Positions 62,472 through 64,000 of a stretch of 64,000 bases of DNA are shown here, piece after piece. Positions within the stretch are counted from its first letter, which is position 1. Every line of letters starts with the position of its first letter. A program made the translations under genes and the position numbers. The notes beneath the pieces are model-generated. The model saw only the letters and a program-made list of their open reading frames with translations. It ran no database searches and was not told the origin of the DNA. This DNA comes from Isochrysis galbana (Eukaryota; Haptophyta; Isochrysidales; Isochrysidaceae), in assembly GCA_018136815.1 (NCBI GenBank), contig CM030941.1, positions 238,939 through 302,938 of the forward strand, given 5' to 3'.

Positions 62472-62790
62472 GACCAAAAGCGTTCAATTATCCCCATCCC
62501 TGCTAACACCTTTCGTTGTCACCTGGAGGTTACTTGACTCAACTTGACACTTCACATGTTGAAACCCACACGTGGGTCTGACTCCATTCCTTCGATTTGG
62601 GGCAGGGTCGATATCTCGTTGAAATCACGATCCACGTCTCACACAAGCTCATTATATTTTTGACAGCATCGGATTGACCAACCTCAGTGTGACGTTAGCT
62701 AGTGTATTGATGCGGTGTGACGTTAGCTAGTGGTGATTGAACGCTTCTCGCCTCAACGAAAGGGACGGGGATAATTGAACGCTTTTGGTC
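62472..62790. mobile_element. MITE-like DNA element with terminal inverted repeats
   Basis: 319 bp with ends GACCAAAAGCGTTCAATTA and its inverse TAATTGAACGCTTTTGGTC; the inverted similarity continues through TCCCC and TTTCGTTG. Inside the right half GTGTGACGTTAGCTAGT is tandemly repeated. It is non-coding. A truncated copy lies at 13,224-13,398. No clear target-site duplication. Confidence 0.85.
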
Positions 62791-62937
62791 GTCAACGTGA
62801 CCTTCAAGCATGAGGGTCTCGCATCTTTTGTTAATTCTTACGCGAGACTGACAACACCCTATCCACCAATGTCCTTACATCTTTCTTGATATTATCATCT
62901 GACAGAATCGAATTCAAATCATGTACATTTGCATTAA

Positions 62938-63440
62938 AGCTACCCCAGTTGCTCCGTCAGGTGTCAGGTCGTCAGGTCTCGGCGACCTTACACCTCATAT
63001 CAGGACCTAATATCAGGTCCTCATATCAGGTTACTAATGTTATAATATGGTAGTGTAATAATAGTAATGAGATCTAATGGCTAATGGTCTAATGGTGTTA
63101 TTTAGTTTTAGTACAGAGACCTCCTTCCTGCACTGCGTATCTGGTATCTGGGCGTCTGGGCTGCTAGTTTTTCTAGGGTGGTGATTATGAAAGGGGGGCC
63201 CGGGAGCTTTCCTCACCCTACCTACCTCCTTCTCCTTGTCCTGGGCGCCGCCTGTATATGTGATGTCGTCGTCGTGACTAGGCGATCTCCCGACTCTAGC
63301 CGGATAGTGCGAACTATTCTTTTTCCTTTGAAAGTTATACTTATAAATGGATGACCTAATATCAGGTATCAGGGGTGGTGGACCTTATATCATGATATCA
63401 GGACCTAATATTAGGCTGATGGAGCAACTAGGACAGCTAC
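62938..63440. mobile_element. MITE-like DNA element rich in TATCAGG repeats
   Basis: The element at 62,944-63,434 (491 bp) has ends CCCAGTTGCTCCGTCAG and, inverted, CTAGTTGCTCCATCAG, flanked by AGCTAC at 62,938-62,943 and 63,435-63,440. Both subterminal regions carry repeated CCTAATATCAGG/CATATCAGG words. Such subterminal repeats are often transposase binding sites. No coding capacity seen. Confidence 0.6.
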
Positions 63441-63449
63441 ACTCAGCTC

Positions 63450-64000
63450 ACCGCATCGAGAGACGGCCTTCGGGGTCGATCTTGGCTGCCTCGAGGAGCT
63501 TACGCTGGTCCTCGTCGAGCGACTCAATCACATCCGGCGAGTTAACGGCCCCGACGCGGCGATATGTTCCAGCGTGAATTTTGAATCGAACCTGTAGCGA
63601 AGCTACAGGATGGAACGACGGAAGGTGTAGAGGTTTGGGGTCAGTGTTGACCACCGTAACCGCGATGGTGTGGTCGGAGTTCGACCTCTCTACTTGAGGA
63701 ATGACGAGAGGAGAGCTATCGATCGTTTCACGCGTAGGGAGTCGGTCCACGAGCATGGCGCAGTCTTCGTGTTCTCGAAGAGCTACGACGCACGCACGGA
63801 GCACGGTGGGCGCGGAAGTGCGGAAGGAGGCTTGTGGGAGGTGGTGGCAGGCGACTGGGGGTGGCTCAGGCGCGTGCTTGACTTGTATTGACTCGTTGAC
63901 TCGGGGTATAGACTCGGGAACTCGGGGGGACTCGCTTGGGAACTCGGGGGGACTCGCTTGGGAACACGGTGGGACTCGACGAAGTTGCTACAAAAATCAC
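63450..64000 (-). mobile_element. Rearranged fossil fragment of the same Gypsy family, running off the window
   Basis: 63,450-63,783 matches the segment upstream of RT in the large element (about 43,827-44,165; encodes LLEAAKIDPEGRLSM, then ATFHVRI-side sequence). 63,784-64,000 matches the gag leader (about 58,400-58,590). The two are not neighbours in the large element, so this copy is internally deleted or rearranged. It is a broken fossil and more diverged than the two blocks around the gap. Confidence 0.8.

Overview
This is a GC-rich nuclear window from a unicellular eukaryote, most likely a microalga. I lean towards a haptophyte, with low to moderate confidence. The grounds are intron-bearing eukaryotic genes, long (CT)n/(GA)n and homopolymer tracts, at least two introns that fit only a GC-AG splice pair, and an alga/protist-type gene set: a voltage-sensor/adenylyl cyclase fusion, a myosin with a PH and ankyrin tail, and a kinesin-4-like motor. 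No rRNA, tRNA, CRISPR or prokaryotic operon structure was seen.

Layout. 0.1-2.2 kb: 3' part of GUF1 (mitochondrial EF4/LepA), cut by the window start. 2.3-3.5 kb: pieces of a LINE family and of a Ty3/Gypsy-like element. 3.6-5.2 kb: an unrecognised low-complexity protein gene (-). 5.8-8.9 kb: voltage-sensor/cyclase fusion gene (-). 10.3-11.7 kb: a GT90/CAP10-type glycosyltransferase (+). 11.9-14.4 kb: MITE-like DNA elements, a membrane-protein fragment and a hairpin. 14.4-15.6 kb: a membrane/coiled-coil gene with 138-bp tandem repeats, cut by a short LINE-derived repeat. 18.5-27.4 kb: a 22-exon myosin gene (1,780 aa by my exon model) with motor, about 40-aa helical repeats, PH domain and ankyrin repeats. 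28.5-32.3 kb: a young but internally deleted LINE with a 17-bp target-site duplication. 33.8-38.0 kb: kinesin gene (-). 38.9-60.1 kb: a short LINE-derived element (target-site duplication at both far ends) interrupted by a large minus-strand Ty3/Gypsy chromovirus-like element. 60.8-62.3 kb: a single-exon coiled-coil protein. 62.5-64.0 kb: two MITE-like elements and a rearranged fragment of the same Gypsy family.

Most notable. The Gypsy element carries, between its gag-like region and its protease, a domain closely resembling the phage/bacterial putative DNA-methylase family (IAHPPCTYLS and SRTYVGVAGAMA motifs). This would be a retroelement that has captured a methyltransferase. Its two assembled blocks on either side of a 100-N gap (43,521-50,335 and 50,436-57,237) are the same sequence almost base for base, so one block is probably a scaffolding duplicate of a single element. 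The host genes look like unrelated housekeeping, motor and signalling genes, separated by repeats.
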